Shown: positions 15,894-24,386, numbered from the stretch's first letter. The stretch is DNA of 44,215 nt from CG1-02-35-72 sp036170135 (GCA_036170135.1 JAVHOP010000045.1:1-44215), one strand, 5' to 3'. Translations and numbers: made by a program. Notes: a model not told the origin generated them from the sequence alone.

Positions 15894-15922
15894 CTTAAAT
15901 ATCGTATAAAAAAATCACAATT

Positions 15923-16693
15923 ATGGATTATAATCTTGGGATTGTGTTGTCTGGTGGAGGAGTTAGAGCCATTGCCCATATTGGTTTGTTACAAGCCCTA
16001 AAAGAGAACAATATTCACCCTGAAATTATTTCAGGAACAAGCGGCGGCGCATTGGTTGGCGCTTTATATGCAGCTGGTTACAACACCGAAATGATGTTGC
16101 ATTTTTTTGAAGAAACGCCTTTATTCAAATTTTCTTTGTATTCATTAAATAAACCCGGTATTATGGATACCGATAAATACAGTATTTTTTTCGATAAATA
16201 TTTTAAAATCAATACGTTTGAAGCATTGCAAAAACCTTTATATGTCAATGCAACCAATATTTTAAATGGAAAATCAGAGTTTTTTCACAAAGGACCATTG
16301 ATAAAACCTTTATTGGCATCGGCAGCTTTACCACCAATTTTTTCTCCTATCGAAATTGGCGAAAACTTATATTCAGATGGTGGTATTTTAAATAATTTTC
16401 CCATAGAACCTTTGCGATTTTCTTGTTATAAATTGATAGGTAGCTTTGTAAATCCTTTAACAGATATTGATAAACACGAAGTTAAGAGCACCATGGCATT
16501 AATTCAGCGCGTTTATCACATCGGATTAGATGCTAAAGATTTGATAAAATTTAATCAATGTAATTACGTTTTTTCACCTCCAGAAATTTCAAATATTGGT
16601 GTTTTCGATAGTAAAGCGGTAATTAAATCCTATGATTTTGGCTATCAACATGCATTATTAGAGATGCCAAAAATATTGGAAAGCCTAAATTGA
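15923..16693 (+). CDS. Patatin-like phospholipase
   Basis: A 256-residue patatin-family serine hydrolase. The oxyanion loop is GGGVRAIAHIG (about 11-21), the nucleophile elbow is GTSGG (about 39-43, Ser nucleophile), and the catalytic Asp is in SDGG (about 151-154), giving the Ser-Asp dyad. It has no signal peptide, so it is probably cytoplasmic, and acts on phospholipid or other acyl esters. It is shorter than multi-domain RssA or type V patatins and matches the single-domain bacterial group. It is probably co-transcribed with the nucleotidase-like gene. Confidence 0.9.
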   Translation: MDYNLGIVLSGGGVRAIAHIGLLQALKENNIHPEIISGTSGGALVGALYAAGYNTEMMLHFFEETPLFKFSLYSLNKPGIMDTDKYSIFFDKYFKINTFEALQKPLYVNATNILNGKSEFFHKGPLIKPLLASAALPPIFSPIEIGENLYSDGGILNNFPIEPLRFSCYKLIGSFVNPLTDIDKHEVKSTMALIQRVYHIGLDAKDLIKFNQCNYVFSPPEISNIGVFDSKAVIKSYDFGYQHALLEMPKILESLN

Positions 16694-16698
16694 ATTTG

Positions 16699-16736
16699 TT
16701 ATTTAGAAACATTCTAAATAAAATGATATTTATCAT
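16699..16736. promoter_or_regulatory. Two adjacent perfect palindromes, probable operators
   Basis: TTATTTAGAA (16699-16708), spacer ACA and TTCTAAATAA (16712-16721) form a perfect 10-base inverted repeat. It is followed at once by ATGATA-TT-TATCAT (16723-16736), also perfect. Both lie just upstream of the -7 box at 16760. The half-site ATTCTAAATAA recurs at about 16792-16802, downstream of that box. The arrangement suggests a dimeric regulator of the porin/FMN unit. The shape loosely recalls metal-regulator boxes (Fur/DtxR type), but no assignment is possible. Confidence 0.55.
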
Positions 16737-16759
16737 ATTTATGAATAGATAGATTACAT

Positions 16760-16767
16760 TATTTTTG
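16760..16767 (+). promoter_or_regulatory. -7 box (TATTTTTG) for the porin/FMN unit
   Basis: Matches TAnnTTTG 43 bases upstream of the porin start at 16811, between the palindromes (16699-16736) and the third half-site copy (about 16792-16802). Confidence 0.5.
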
Positions 16768-16810
16768 CAACCTAATTCTAACTATTTATAATAATTCTAA
16801 ATAACAAAAT

Positions 16811-17923
16811 ATGAAAAATAAATTTTTAATGCTAATACTTTTAACAGCATTTCCTACAATTAATGCGCAAGAACTACAAACAAATTTATCAAACTTAATT
16901 AATGGTATCACTTTAGGTGGTTATGCTCAAATAGATTATAATGAGCCAAGTGGATCAACTCCCGGTAATTTAGATGCTCATAGAGTTGTGATTTTTTTAG
17001 ATAAAAAATTTAATGATAAAGTTAGTTTTGTAACAGAAATTGAATTTGAACATGTACGTGAAGAAGCGGGTATTGAACAAGCCTATATTAAATATCAAAT
17101 TTCTGATAACACTAATTTACTAACTGGATTGATGCTGATACCTATGGGTATTATTAATGAAGCACATGAACCCACAACATTTTATGGTGTAGAGCGCCCA
17201 AATGTTGACAAGTTCATCGTTCCAACAACTTGGAGAGAAATAGGTATTGGTATTTCTGGAAATATTACTAATACCTCATTAAAATATCAAGCTTATATTT
17301 TTAATGGTTTTAAATCTTATGCTAATGGCATGGGATTTCTAAATTCTAAAGGTTTTCATGATGGTAAGCAAGAAGGTATGAAAAGTATTATTAACACGCC
17401 TAATTTTTCAACAAAGGTCGATTATTATGGTATTATTGGCTTGAGATTAGGCTTGGCAGGATATTTCGGAAAAACACAAACCGACGATTCCCAAATTGAC
17501 GCTTCCCAAGTTAAGGTTGCTATGATTGGTTTGGATGCACGTTATACCTACAAAAAATTGGAATTAAAAGCTGAATATATTCATACAAATATAAAAAATA
17601 CAGAAGATTATAACACTTTAACAGGAAATGATTTGGGCTCACAAATGGTTGGCTATTATACAGAAATAGCTTACAATATTGATTTGAAAAACGATCAAAA
17701 AATCACACCATTTTTAAGATATGAAAGATATAATACTCAATCAAAAACAGCTGGCAATCTAATTTCTGATAAGGTTAATGATAGGAATGAGGTAATTATG
17801 GGATTAAATTTTAAAGTTGCAGATGGTGTGGCTTTTAAGGCCGATTATCAATTTATAAATAACGCTTTGCAAAATAGTCAATCTCAAAAACAACTCAATG
17901 CAGGGATTGCCATTTGGTTTTAA
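16811..17923 (+). CDS. Outer-membrane porin (beta-barrel, OprO/P-like)
   Basis: A 370-residue outer-membrane beta-barrel protein. The signal peptide ends near residue 19 (PTINAQE). The mature part alternates polar and hydrophobic residues with many aromatic girdle positions (LGGYAQIDYNEP, KVSFVTEIEFEHV, LGLAGYFGKT, LKAEYIHTNI, VAFKADYQFINN), and the chain ends in a terminal Phe (AIWF), the BAM recognition signature. It resembles phosphate-selective porin (OprO/OprP) type barrels, but the solute cannot be read from sequence. It is the first gene of a three-gene unit with an FMN-binding protein and a membrane protein, behind two palindromic operator candidates. Confidence 0.82.
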   Translation: MKNKFLMLILLTAFPTINAQELQTNLSNLINGITLGGYAQIDYNEPSGSTPGNLDAHRVVIFLDKKFNDKVSFVTEIEFEHVREEAGIEQAYIKYQISDNTNLLTGLMLIPMGIINEAHEPTTFYGVERPNVDKFIVPTTWREIGIGISGNITNTSLKYQAYIFNGFKSYANGMGFLNSKGFHDGKQEGMKSIINTPNFSTKVDYYGIIGLRLGLAGYFGKTQTDDSQIDASQVKVAMIGLDARYTYKKLELKAEYIHTNIKNTEDYNTLTGNDLGSQMVGYYTEIAYNIDLKNDQKITPFLRYERYNTQSKTAGNLISDKVNDRNEVIMGLNFKVADGVAFKADYQFINNALQNSQSQKQLNAGIAIWF

Positions 17924-17960
17924 TATCTGATAATAATTTGGAGGTTCAAAAATAAAAGAA

Positions 17961-18485
17961 ATGAAATATATAGTTATAATATTTTTTAGTATAAGTATGC
18001 TTTGTCCGGCTCAAAACAACAGAACTGAAACCATCATACATGATGAAATTAACACGGTTTTAAATATTGATGGGTATATCAATAAAAAAGTAAATGTTCC
18101 CAATTCATTATTACATGAATTACCCATAGATTTAGCTCATAATAATTTCTTTGAGATTCGCATAAAAAATATAAAAGTCGGTTATTATTATTTTGGAAAA
18201 GCTTTTGGAAAAGCAGACTATTTTGATTATTTAGTGATATTTGATACTAATTTGATTATAGAAAAAGTTAAAGTATTAACCTATAGAGAAGAACGAGGTG
18301 GAGAAATTGCAAGTAAACGTTGGTTAAATCAATTTAATGGTAAAACAATTAATCAATCGCTACAATATCAGAAAGATGTTGTAGCCATTTCTGGAGCAAC
18401 CATATCGGCCAGTTCGTTAACAAGAGAAGTTAATAAACTATTACAAACCATAACAATTTTAAAAGAAAATAAACTATTATTATGA
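17961..18485 (+). CDS. Exported FMN-binding domain protein, probably flavinylated
   Basis: A 174-residue exported protein with an FMN_bind domain (NqrC/RnfG type). A signal peptide (1 to about 18) ends near LCPAQNN. The domain includes GYYYFGKAFGKADYFDYLVIFD, KVKVLTYREERGGEIASKRW and the flavinylation signature ISGATIS, with Thr147 as the expected ApbE attachment site for FMN. The Asp usually three residues before the Ser of SGAT is Val141 here; an Asp lies two residues earlier (Asp139), so the ApbE recognition motif is off consensus. It probably carries electrons in the periplasm. It lies 37 bases after the porin and overlaps the next gene by four bases (ATGA). No apbE is in the window. Confidence 0.85.
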   Translation: MKYIVIIFFSISMLCPAQNNRTETIIHDEINTVLNIDGYINKKVNVPNSLLHELPIDLAHNNFFEIRIKNIKVGYYYFGKAFGKADYFDYLVIFDTNLIIEKVKVLTYREERGGEIASKRWLNQFNGKTINQSLQYQKDVVAISGATISASSLTREVNKLLQTITILKENKLLL

Positions 18486-18991
18486 ATCTAGACAGACTTA
18501 TTTACAGTTTTCCCAAATACTATAAAAACACCATTTTAATTTTTGTAATTATGGTAAATATCGGATTTTTTACAGGCTTATTTTTTATAGAAAATACCAC
18601 TAATTTCAAATCAGTTGGTATCCAAGAACAATATTTAGGTAATGAAAATAATGAAAAAGCATTCGAAATGAAATTCAAAAAACCGCAAAAAGAAATGTTG
18701 ACATTGATTCATAATCATATCTTATCCTTATCGATTTTGTTTTTTGTGATGAGTAGTTTGCTAGCCATTACTGGCATCAATAAAAAAATCAAATCGTTTC
18801 TGATGATTGAACCTTTCCTATCTTTATTAGTAACCTTTGGTGGACTTTATATTGTATGGAGTGGTGTGCTTTGGTTTTCGTATATCGTTATAATATCGGG
18901 TACTTTAATGACGTTTAGTTTTTTAGGAGCATCGGTATTGATTGTAACCGAATTATTTAAAAAACCAGAAAAAAGTACATTATCAATTTAA
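18482..18991 (+). CDS. Four-helix inner-membrane protein, partner of the FMN-binding protein
   Basis: A 169-residue integral membrane protein with four predicted helices (about 14-36, 77-98, 107-125, 128-153) and a periplasmic loop (38-75) between the first two. The start of helix 2 reads LIHNHILSLSILF, with two histidines (His-x-His) near the membrane surface that could bind heme or metal. The family is not recognised with certainty; the architecture recalls small membrane electron-transfer subunits. Its ATG overlaps the TGA stop of the FMN-binding gene, so the two are translationally coupled. Inferred role: moving electrons between the quinone pool and the flavin protein. Confidence 0.65.
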   Translation: MNLDRLIYSFPKYYKNTILIFVIMVNIGFFTGLFFIENTTNFKSVGIQEQYLGNENNEKAFEMKFKKPQKEMLTLIHNHILSLSILFFVMSSLLAITGINKKIKSFLMIEPFLSLLVTFGGLYIVWSGVLWFSYIVIISGTLMTFSFLGASVLIVTELFKKPEKSTLSI

Positions 18992-18997
18992 AACATG

Positions 18998-19005
18998 TAA
19001 ATTTG
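18998..19005 (+). promoter_or_regulatory. -7 box (TAAATTTG) for guaB
   Basis: Matches TAnnTTTG 46 bases upstream of the preferred guaB start at 19052, immediately after the end of the preceding gene. Confidence 0.45.
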
Positions 19006-19051
19006 CTCGCAATTAATTATTGAACATCTTACAATATTAAATTGATTGCTC

Positions 19052-20527
19052 ATGATTTCACAATCCCCAAAATTTTTAGGTGAAGGCTTAACTTACGATG
19101 ACGTATTATTGGTACCTGCCTATTCAAAAGTCTTGCCAAGAGAGGTTTCTATCAAGTCAAAATTATCTAGAAATATCAGTATTAACGTGCCTATTGTATC
19201 AGCAGCAATGGATACCGTAACCGAAGCAGCTCTTGCAATTGCTATGGCTCGCGAAGGAGGTATTGGCGTTTTGCACAAAAACATGACGGCTAAAAAACAA
19301 GCACTCGAAGTAAAAAAAGTAAAACGTTCAGAGTCTGGAATGATATTAGAACCCGTTACTTTGACAAAAGACGCTACGGTTTTAGATGCTAAAAAATGTA
19401 TGAGCGAATTTGGTATTGGAGGGATTCCAATAATCGACAAAAAAGGAATTTTAGTAGGTATTGTTACCAATAGAGATTTGCGTTTTGAACGCGACGACAC
19501 GCATAAAATAGCAGAGGTAATGACCTCTAAAAATTTGATTACTACACATGAAGGTACGTCACTCAAAGAAGCCGAAGTCATTCTTCAAAAACATAAAATT
19601 GAAAAATTACCGGTTGTAACTGCGGATAACAAGTTGGTCGGATTAATCACTTATCGAGATATTATTAAAGTAAGCGAAAACCCCGATGCCAATAAAGATA
19701 GTTATGGACGTTTGCGCGTGGCTGCTGCACTTGGCGTTACCAGCGATGCCCTAGATAGAGCAACTTTATTAGTTGAAGCGGGTGTTGATGCTTTGGTAAT
19801 TGATACCGCTCACGGTCATACCGAAGGAGTCGTAAATACGCTTAAAATGATTAAAAATCATTTTCCAGAAATCGATGTGATTGTTGGAAATATTGCAACG
19901 GGCGATGCTGCAAAATTTTTAGTAGCAGCTGGAGCTGATGCTGTAAAAGTTGGCATTGGTCCCGGTTCAATTTGTACTACAAGAATCGTTGCAGGTGTTG
20001 GATTTCCGCAATTATCCGCAATTGTTGAAGTGGCAAAAGCTTTAAAAGGAACTGGTGTTCCGATTATTGCCGATGGTGGTATCCGTTATACGGGAGATAT
20101 CACTAAGGCAATTGCAGCTGGTGCTTCTACAGTGATGTTGGGATCGTTATTGGCAGGCACAAAAGAATCTCCGGGAGAAACCATCATTCTCGAAGGTCGT
20201 AAATATAAATCTTATCGTGGTATGGGCTCGGTTGAAGCGATGCGTCAGGGTTCGAAGGATCGTTATTTTCAGGATGTTGAAGATGATATTAAAAAATTGG
20301 TTCCCGAAGGAATTGTTGGACGCGTACCTTATAAAGGAGATCTGTTTGAAACTATGCATCAATTTATTGGAGGCTTACGCGCCGGAATGGGTTATTGCGG
20401 GGCTGCTACCATTGAAGATTTGAAAGAACACGGACAGTTTGTTAAAATTACCGCCGCTGGAGTTATTGAAAGTCATCCACACGATATTACTATCACTAAA
20501 GAATCGCCAAACTATTCAAGAGGTTAA
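19052..20527 (+). CDS. guaB: Inosine-5'-monophosphate dehydrogenase
   Basis: IMP dehydrogenase oxidises IMP to XMP with NAD+, the committed step of GTP synthesis. With the ATG at 19052 the protein has 491 residues (MISQSPKFLGEGLTYDDVLL); a TTG two codons earlier is in frame but less likely. The barrel opens with PIVSAAMDTVTE, two CBS domains occupy about residues 95-205 (PVTLTKDATVLDAKK, AEVMTSKNLITT), and the catalytic loop reads GPGSICTTRIV with the nucleophilic Cys. Later come ADGGIRYTGDITKA, YRGMGS and EGIVGRVPYKG. Length is standard. It stands alone, convergent with the alpha/beta hydrolase and overlapping it by four bases. Confidence 0.97.
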   Translation: MISQSPKFLGEGLTYDDVLLVPAYSKVLPREVSIKSKLSRNISINVPIVSAAMDTVTEAALAIAMAREGGIGVLHKNMTAKKQALEVKKVKRSESGMILEPVTLTKDATVLDAKKCMSEFGIGGIPIIDKKGILVGIVTNRDLRFERDDTHKIAEVMTSKNLITTHEGTSLKEAEVILQKHKIEKLPVVTADNKLVGLITYRDIIKVSENPDANKDSYGRLRVAAALGVTSDALDRATLLVEAGVDALVIDTAHGHTEGVVNTLKMIKNHFPEIDVIVGNIATGDAAKFLVAAGADAVKVGIGPGSICTTRIVAGVGFPQLSAIVEVAKALKGTGVPIIADGGIRYTGDITKAIAAGASTVMLGSLLAGTKESPGETIILEGRKYKSYRGMGSVEAMRQGSKDRYFQDVEDDIKKLVPEGIVGRVPYKGDLFETMHQFIGGLRAGMGYCGAATIEDLKEHGQFVKITAAGVIESHPHDITITKESPNYSRG

Positions 20528-21393
20528 TCGCTTATACTGTCAATGGCTTTAAAAACTAAATCACACCATAGGTAGGGGTTTTCTAACATCGGATAATGTC
20601 CGGTATTATTGAGCCAAAACAGCCTGTTAGTTTTAATTTCTAACGCTAATTGGTTTGCAATGGCACTAACAGCTACAGGATCATCGGTTGCCCAAACCAA
20701 ACCAATTGTTAAATCAGTTTCTTTTAAGGCGTCAACCCACCGATTCCAAAAAATATAGCGTTCATTTAGGTATTGTGATATTTTAGGCAAAACTGTTAAT
20801 CCTTCATTCTCGGTCAGCAGAAACCACATATTTTCTATTTCGCAATCTTTTATTTTTGAAGAATCATAAAAAACAGATTTTAGATTTCTTTTAAAACTAT
20901 TTTGTGTTATCAATTTAGCTACAGTTTGACCAAAATATTTTGATTTTAATAACTTCTGAATGGGTTTAAGTTTCGCCAATTCAATATGAATACTGCCATT
21001 GCAAAGTACCATCCCCAATAGGTTGACTTTTAATTGATTTTCGTTATGGCGCGCTAACAATTCGGTGGCTACACTGGTGCCATAATTGTGTGCTATAATA
21101 ATGACATTGGTTATATTTAGCTGTTTCCATAGCCTTTCGGCGATGTCAGCTTGTGTATTAATACGGTACAATTCATTTGGTTTTTCAGAAAATCCAAATC
21201 CCAACTGATCGTGAATAACAACCCGATAATGCTCTGATAACTGATTGATAACCTTGTAAAAATCATAAGACGAAGTTGGAAATCCGTGTAAAATGGCTAG
21301 TGTCGTTTCAGATTTGCCCTTATCAATCACAAAAATATTGTAAGTCAAAACGGTGGTAAAATACCCCAAATCGCGCCATTCGTTATAAGTCAT
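20524..21393 (-). CDS. Alpha/beta hydrolase, MEST-like, with Asn at the nucleophile position
   Basis: A 289-residue alpha/beta hydrolase fold protein resembling the MEST/haloalkane dehalogenase/epoxide hydrolase group. The oxyanion segment is HGFPTSSYDFY, then HDQLGFGFSEKP. The nucleophile elbow reads AHNYGTSVA where relatives have (S/G)HDYG or GHDWG, so the expected Asp nucleophile is Asn; the codon (AAT) was checked on the DNA. A charge-relay acid (ATDDPVAV) and the histidine (NTGHYPMLENP) are in place. It may be inactive, or use a different mechanism. The start overlaps the end of miaA by 11 bases, placing it last in a four-gene overlapping operon. Confidence 0.85.
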   Translation of the reverse strand: MTYNEWRDLGYFTTVLTYNIFVIDKGKSETTLAILHGFPTSSYDFYKVINQLSEHYRVVIHDQLGFGFSEKPNELYRINTQADIAERLWKQLNITNVIIIAHNYGTSVATELLARHNENQLKVNLLGMVLCNGSIHIELAKLKPIQKLLKSKYFGQTVAKLITQNSFKRNLKSVFYDSSKIKDCEIENMWFLLTENEGLTVLPKISQYLNERYIFWNRWVDALKETDLTIGLVWATDDPVAVSAIANQLALEIKTNRLFWLNNTGHYPMLENPYLWCDLVFKAIDSISD

Positions 21394-22297
21394 TTTCTTT
21401 TATTTTTTGAGCAACAAAGTCAGTAATAGCATCTGTTTTTGCAAAATCGAACCAGTTGATAGCTTTGTTTTTCCTAAACCAGGTTTCTTGCCGTTTGGCA
21501 TAGTGCCTCGTATTTTTTTTTATTTCTTCAACGGCAGTTTCTAAAGTATATTGCTTTTCAAAATAGGCAAATAATTCTTTATAACCAACTGTTTGCAGCG
21601 CATTTAATTCTTTGAAAGGATAGAGCTGGCGAGCTTCTTCTAACAATCCGTTAGCCATTATTTCATCAACACGTTGGTTAATACGCGCGTAAATGATTTC
21701 TCTAGGAGCCGTTAACCCAATTAAAATGGGTGTAAAAATTCGAGTCGTTTTTGTTTGTTCTTTATAACTGCTATACTTTTTGCCTGTTGCCAAACAGATT
21801 TCTAGGGCGCGTATCACGCGATGAGGGTTGTCAATTTCAATAGATTGATAGCTTTCTAAATCCAAATTTTTTAGCTGTGCTTGCAAATATTCTAGACCAT
21901 TTTCTATCAATTGTTGATTTAGAGTTTTCCTAATTTTGGGATGGGCATCCGGAAAATAATCTAAACCTTTTAAAACGGCATCAACATACAAACCGCTACC
22001 GCCAACTAGTATGGCGCTATTTGTAGTTTGAAATATTTTATCGAGCAAATCTATGGCATCGCGTTCAAATTGCCCCACATTGTAGGGTTCAAAAATAGAT
22101 TTATTTTGTATAAAATGGTGAGAGGCTTGACGTAATTCTTCGGGAGTTGGCACAGCGGTTCCGATGGTCATTTCTTTAAAAAACTGCCGTGAATCACATG
22201 ATAAAATAGGTGCTTTAAAATGTTGTGCCAAAGCGATGCTTAACTTTGTTTTACCAATTGCAGTTGCACCAATTATGACAATTAAATGTTTGGTCAT
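21383..22297 (-). CDS. miaA: tRNA dimethylallyltransferase
   Basis: MiaA transfers the dimethylallyl group from DMAPP to N6 of A37 in tRNAs reading UNN codons. Visible features are the P-loop GATAIGKTK (about 9-17), the DSRQFFKEMTIGTAVP motif with the catalytic Asp, GGSGLYVDAVLKG, and HRVIRALEICLATGK. The C-terminal part has TRHYAKRQETWFRK, the tRNA-binding signature. At 304 residues it is full length. Its ATG overlaps the stop of the DnaQ/GIY-YIG gene (ATGA, 22294-22297). Confidence 0.97.
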   Translation of the reverse strand: MTKHLIVIIGATAIGKTKLSIALAQHFKAPILSCDSRQFFKEMTIGTAVPTPEELRQASHHFIQNKSIFEPYNVGQFERDAIDLLDKIFQTTNSAILVGGSGLYVDAVLKGLDYFPDAHPKIRKTLNQQLIENGLEYLQAQLKNLDLESYQSIEIDNPHRVIRALEICLATGKKYSSYKEQTKTTRIFTPILIGLTAPREIIYARINQRVDEIMANGLLEEARQLYPFKELNALQTVGYKELFAYFEKQYTLETAVEEIKKNTRHYAKRQETWFRKNKAINWFDFAKTDAITDFVAQKIKENDL

Positions 22298-23385
22298 TCT
22301 TTGTCTAAATAAATAATTTTTTCAGATTTATAACGCTTAATATGTTGGTCAATAATTGGAAGTATGGTTGCCGAATGCCCATTTTGGCCAATTAAATTTC
22401 TGATAATTTCGATATGATTTATTTGAAAACTCAAGTCAAAATAAGCAAAGCCCATATAAGTATTGTCTTCAATTAAAATTACCGATTTTTCGCCTAAATG
22501 TCGCCCTTTATTCACTACGAGCATATCGGGCAAATTGACTGTGTATTTTTTAAATGTGCTAAAATGAGGTTTGTTGTATCTAGGTTTGTTTTGCAAGAGT
22601 TCTAATGTAAATTTTATATTCGAAATCAACTGATTACCTGTTTCTTCAACCGAAATAGATTGCACTTTCTCTTGAATAATCATTTTAGTTTTGCTTTCAC
22701 TTAAAAAAATATGCAAAACTTCCTTTTTAATATTGATTGATTTGCCTATAAAAATGATATTTTCAGCTTCATCATGCAAATAAAACAAGCCATGACTATT
22801 AGGTAATGGCGCTAATAAACCAGTAAGTTTATCTGAAATTGTTTGTGCATTTATAATTGGCTTAATATTTTTTTTGATAATATTCTTATCGATATCCTTA
22901 GATAAAAGGAGTTTAAACAATTTGACGGTTGCAAGGGCATCACCACTAGCGCGATGCCTATCAGCAACCGCAATACCTAAGGTACGACATAATTTACCCA
23001 AACTATAGGAATCTAAATCGGGGATGAGTTGTTTGCTCAGCATAACTGTACATAGGGTTTTCCTCTCAAAATTGTAACCAATACGACTGAATTCAGTTTG
23101 TAAAATTCGGTAATCAAAGCTGGTATTATGAGCAATCAAAATACAATCTTGCGTAATTTCTACGATGCGTTTGGCAACTTCATAAAACTTTGGAGCTTGT
23201 CTTAACATCGCATTATTGATGCCTACTAAATTTACAACAAAAGGCTGAATAGGTTTTTCTGGATTTACCAAACTTATAAATTGATCAACAATGTCATTGC
23301 CATCAAATTTATAGATGGCTATTTCAGTAATGCCTTCTTCATTAAATTTTCCGCCGGTAGTTTCTATATCAACAATTGCATACAT
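22294..23385 (-). CDS. DnaQ-type 3'-5' exonuclease fused to a degenerate GIY-YIG domain
   Basis: A 363-residue two-domain protein. The N-terminal half is a DEDD exonuclease of the DnaQ/epsilon type: AIVDIETTG (Asp6, Glu8), HNTSFDYRIL and HRASGDALATVKLF (ExoIII motif with His and Asp). The C-terminal half resembles the UvrC/Cho GIY-YIG module: NSHGLFYLHDEAENIIFIGKS, ending in NKPRYNKPHF. The GIY-YIG arginine after the GKS is missing (SINIKKEVLH) and the catalytic Glu before the PRYN element appears to be replaced (SNIKFTLELLQ), so this half may bind DNA without cutting. Repair or proofreading is the likely role. It overlaps both neighbours by one to four bases. Confidence 0.87.
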   Translation of the reverse strand: MYAIVDIETTGGKFNEEGITEIAIYKFDGNDIVDQFISLVNPEKPIQPFVVNLVGINNAMLRQAPKFYEVAKRIVEITQDCILIAHNTSFDYRILQTEFSRIGYNFERKTLCTVMLSKQLIPDLDSYSLGKLCRTLGIAVADRHRASGDALATVKLFKLLLSKDIDKNIIKKNIKPIINAQTISDKLTGLLAPLPNSHGLFYLHDEAENIIFIGKSINIKKEVLHIFLSESKTKMIIQEKVQSISVEETGNQLISNIKFTLELLQNKPRYNKPHFSTFKKYTVNLPDMLVVNKGRHLGEKSVILIEDNTYMGFAYFDLSFQINHIEIIRNLIGQNGHSATILPIIDQHIKRYKSEKIIYLDKE

Positions 23386-24386
23386 CAGTTTTTGTCGAGT
23401 TTTAATTTAGTGGGTCTATTGGCAATCTCCCAAGCGGTATAAAATATCAATTTAGTGCGTTTTGTCAGCAAATTGTAATCTATCTTTTCGGGTGTATCAG
23501 TCGGTTGATGATAATCGTCATGAACGCCATTAAAATAGAAGATTATGGGAATATTGTTTTTGGCAAAATTATAATGATCGGAGCGGTAATAAAATTTATT
23601 AGGGTCGTGTTCATCATCAAATTTATAATCTAATTTTAACTGGGTAAAAGTGGTATTTACTTTTTCGGATAATAGTTTAAGCTCAGTACTCAATTTATCG
23701 GAGCCAATAATATAGACGTAATTAGCGTTATTTAAATGGTCATCATCTACACGACCAATCATATCGACATTTAAGTTAGCAACCGTATTTTTTAAAGGAA
23801 AAATAGGAAAATTTGTATAATACCGAGAACCAAATAAACCTTCTTCTTCGCCTGTAAAGTTCAAAAATACAACTGACCTTTTTGGTGGATTTCCATTATC
23901 TACGGCCAATTTAAAAGCTTCGGCAATTTCTAAAACTGCCGAAGTTCCCGAGGCGTCATCGTCTGCGCCGGCATATATACGATTGTATTTTTTACCTAGA
24001 TGATCATAATGTGCCGAAATAATGACGTATTGGTTGGGGTAGGTGCTACCTTTTATAAAAGCGACTACATTTTCAGAATTGTCATCAGACAATCCCATAA
24101 AAAAATCTTTCGGAATATTTTGAAGGTAAGTAGAATCGTAAGCCGATTGGATATTTAAATTTTTGTAATAGTTAACTAAATATTGCGCTGCCAATTTTTG
24201 ACCTTTCTCTCCCGATTTTCGTCCTTCAAATTCGCTAGAGGTCAGATTGAACAATTGAATTTGCAAATCGGATTTAGTGATTGATTTGCCTATAATGGTA
24301 TCTTCATTGGGGAGTACCATATTTTGTTTTGTTGCACAATTACAAAAAACAAAAAAACTAAATACAAACAAAAGATTTTTCATCAA
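23385..24386 (-). CDS. M28 family zinc peptidase lipoprotein
   Basis: A 333-residue M28 aminopeptidase. The signal peptide carries a lipobox-like FCNC (about residues 14-17). Binuclear zinc ligands are visible in SAHYDHLG (His, Asp), AGADDDASGT (bridging Asp), FTGEEEGLFGS (catalytic Glu pair), NVDMIGR (Asp) and DDYHQPTDTPEKIDY (His). A protease-associated insert is absent. It probably trims peptides in the periplasm or at the surface. It is the first gene of the minus-strand operon that continues into the DnaQ fusion, miaA and the alpha/beta hydrolase, and lies 33 bases downstream of the ABC ATPase gene. Confidence 0.93.
   Translation of the reverse strand: MMKNLLFVFSFFVFCNCATKQNMVLPNEDTIIGKSITKSDLQIQLFNLTSSEFEGRKSGEKGQKLAAQYLVNYYKNLNIQSAYDSTYLQNIPKDFFMGLSDDNSENVVAFIKGSTYPNQYVIISAHYDHLGKKYNRIYAGADDDASGTSAVLEIAEAFKLAVDNGNPPKRSVVFLNFTGEEEGLFGSRYYTNFPIFPLKNTVANLNVDMIGRVDDDHLNNANYVYIIGSDKLSTELKLLSEKVNTTFTQLKLDYKFDDEHDPNKFYYRSDHYNFAKNNIPIIFYFNGVHDDYHQPTDTPEKIDYNLLTKRTKLIFYTAWEIANRPTKLKLDKN

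Noticed and set aside
19120..19581. Minus-strand ORF of 153 residues inside guaB
   Set aside because: It is the antisense shadow of a highly conserved enzyme; its low-complexity Ser/Ile-rich translation has no domain.
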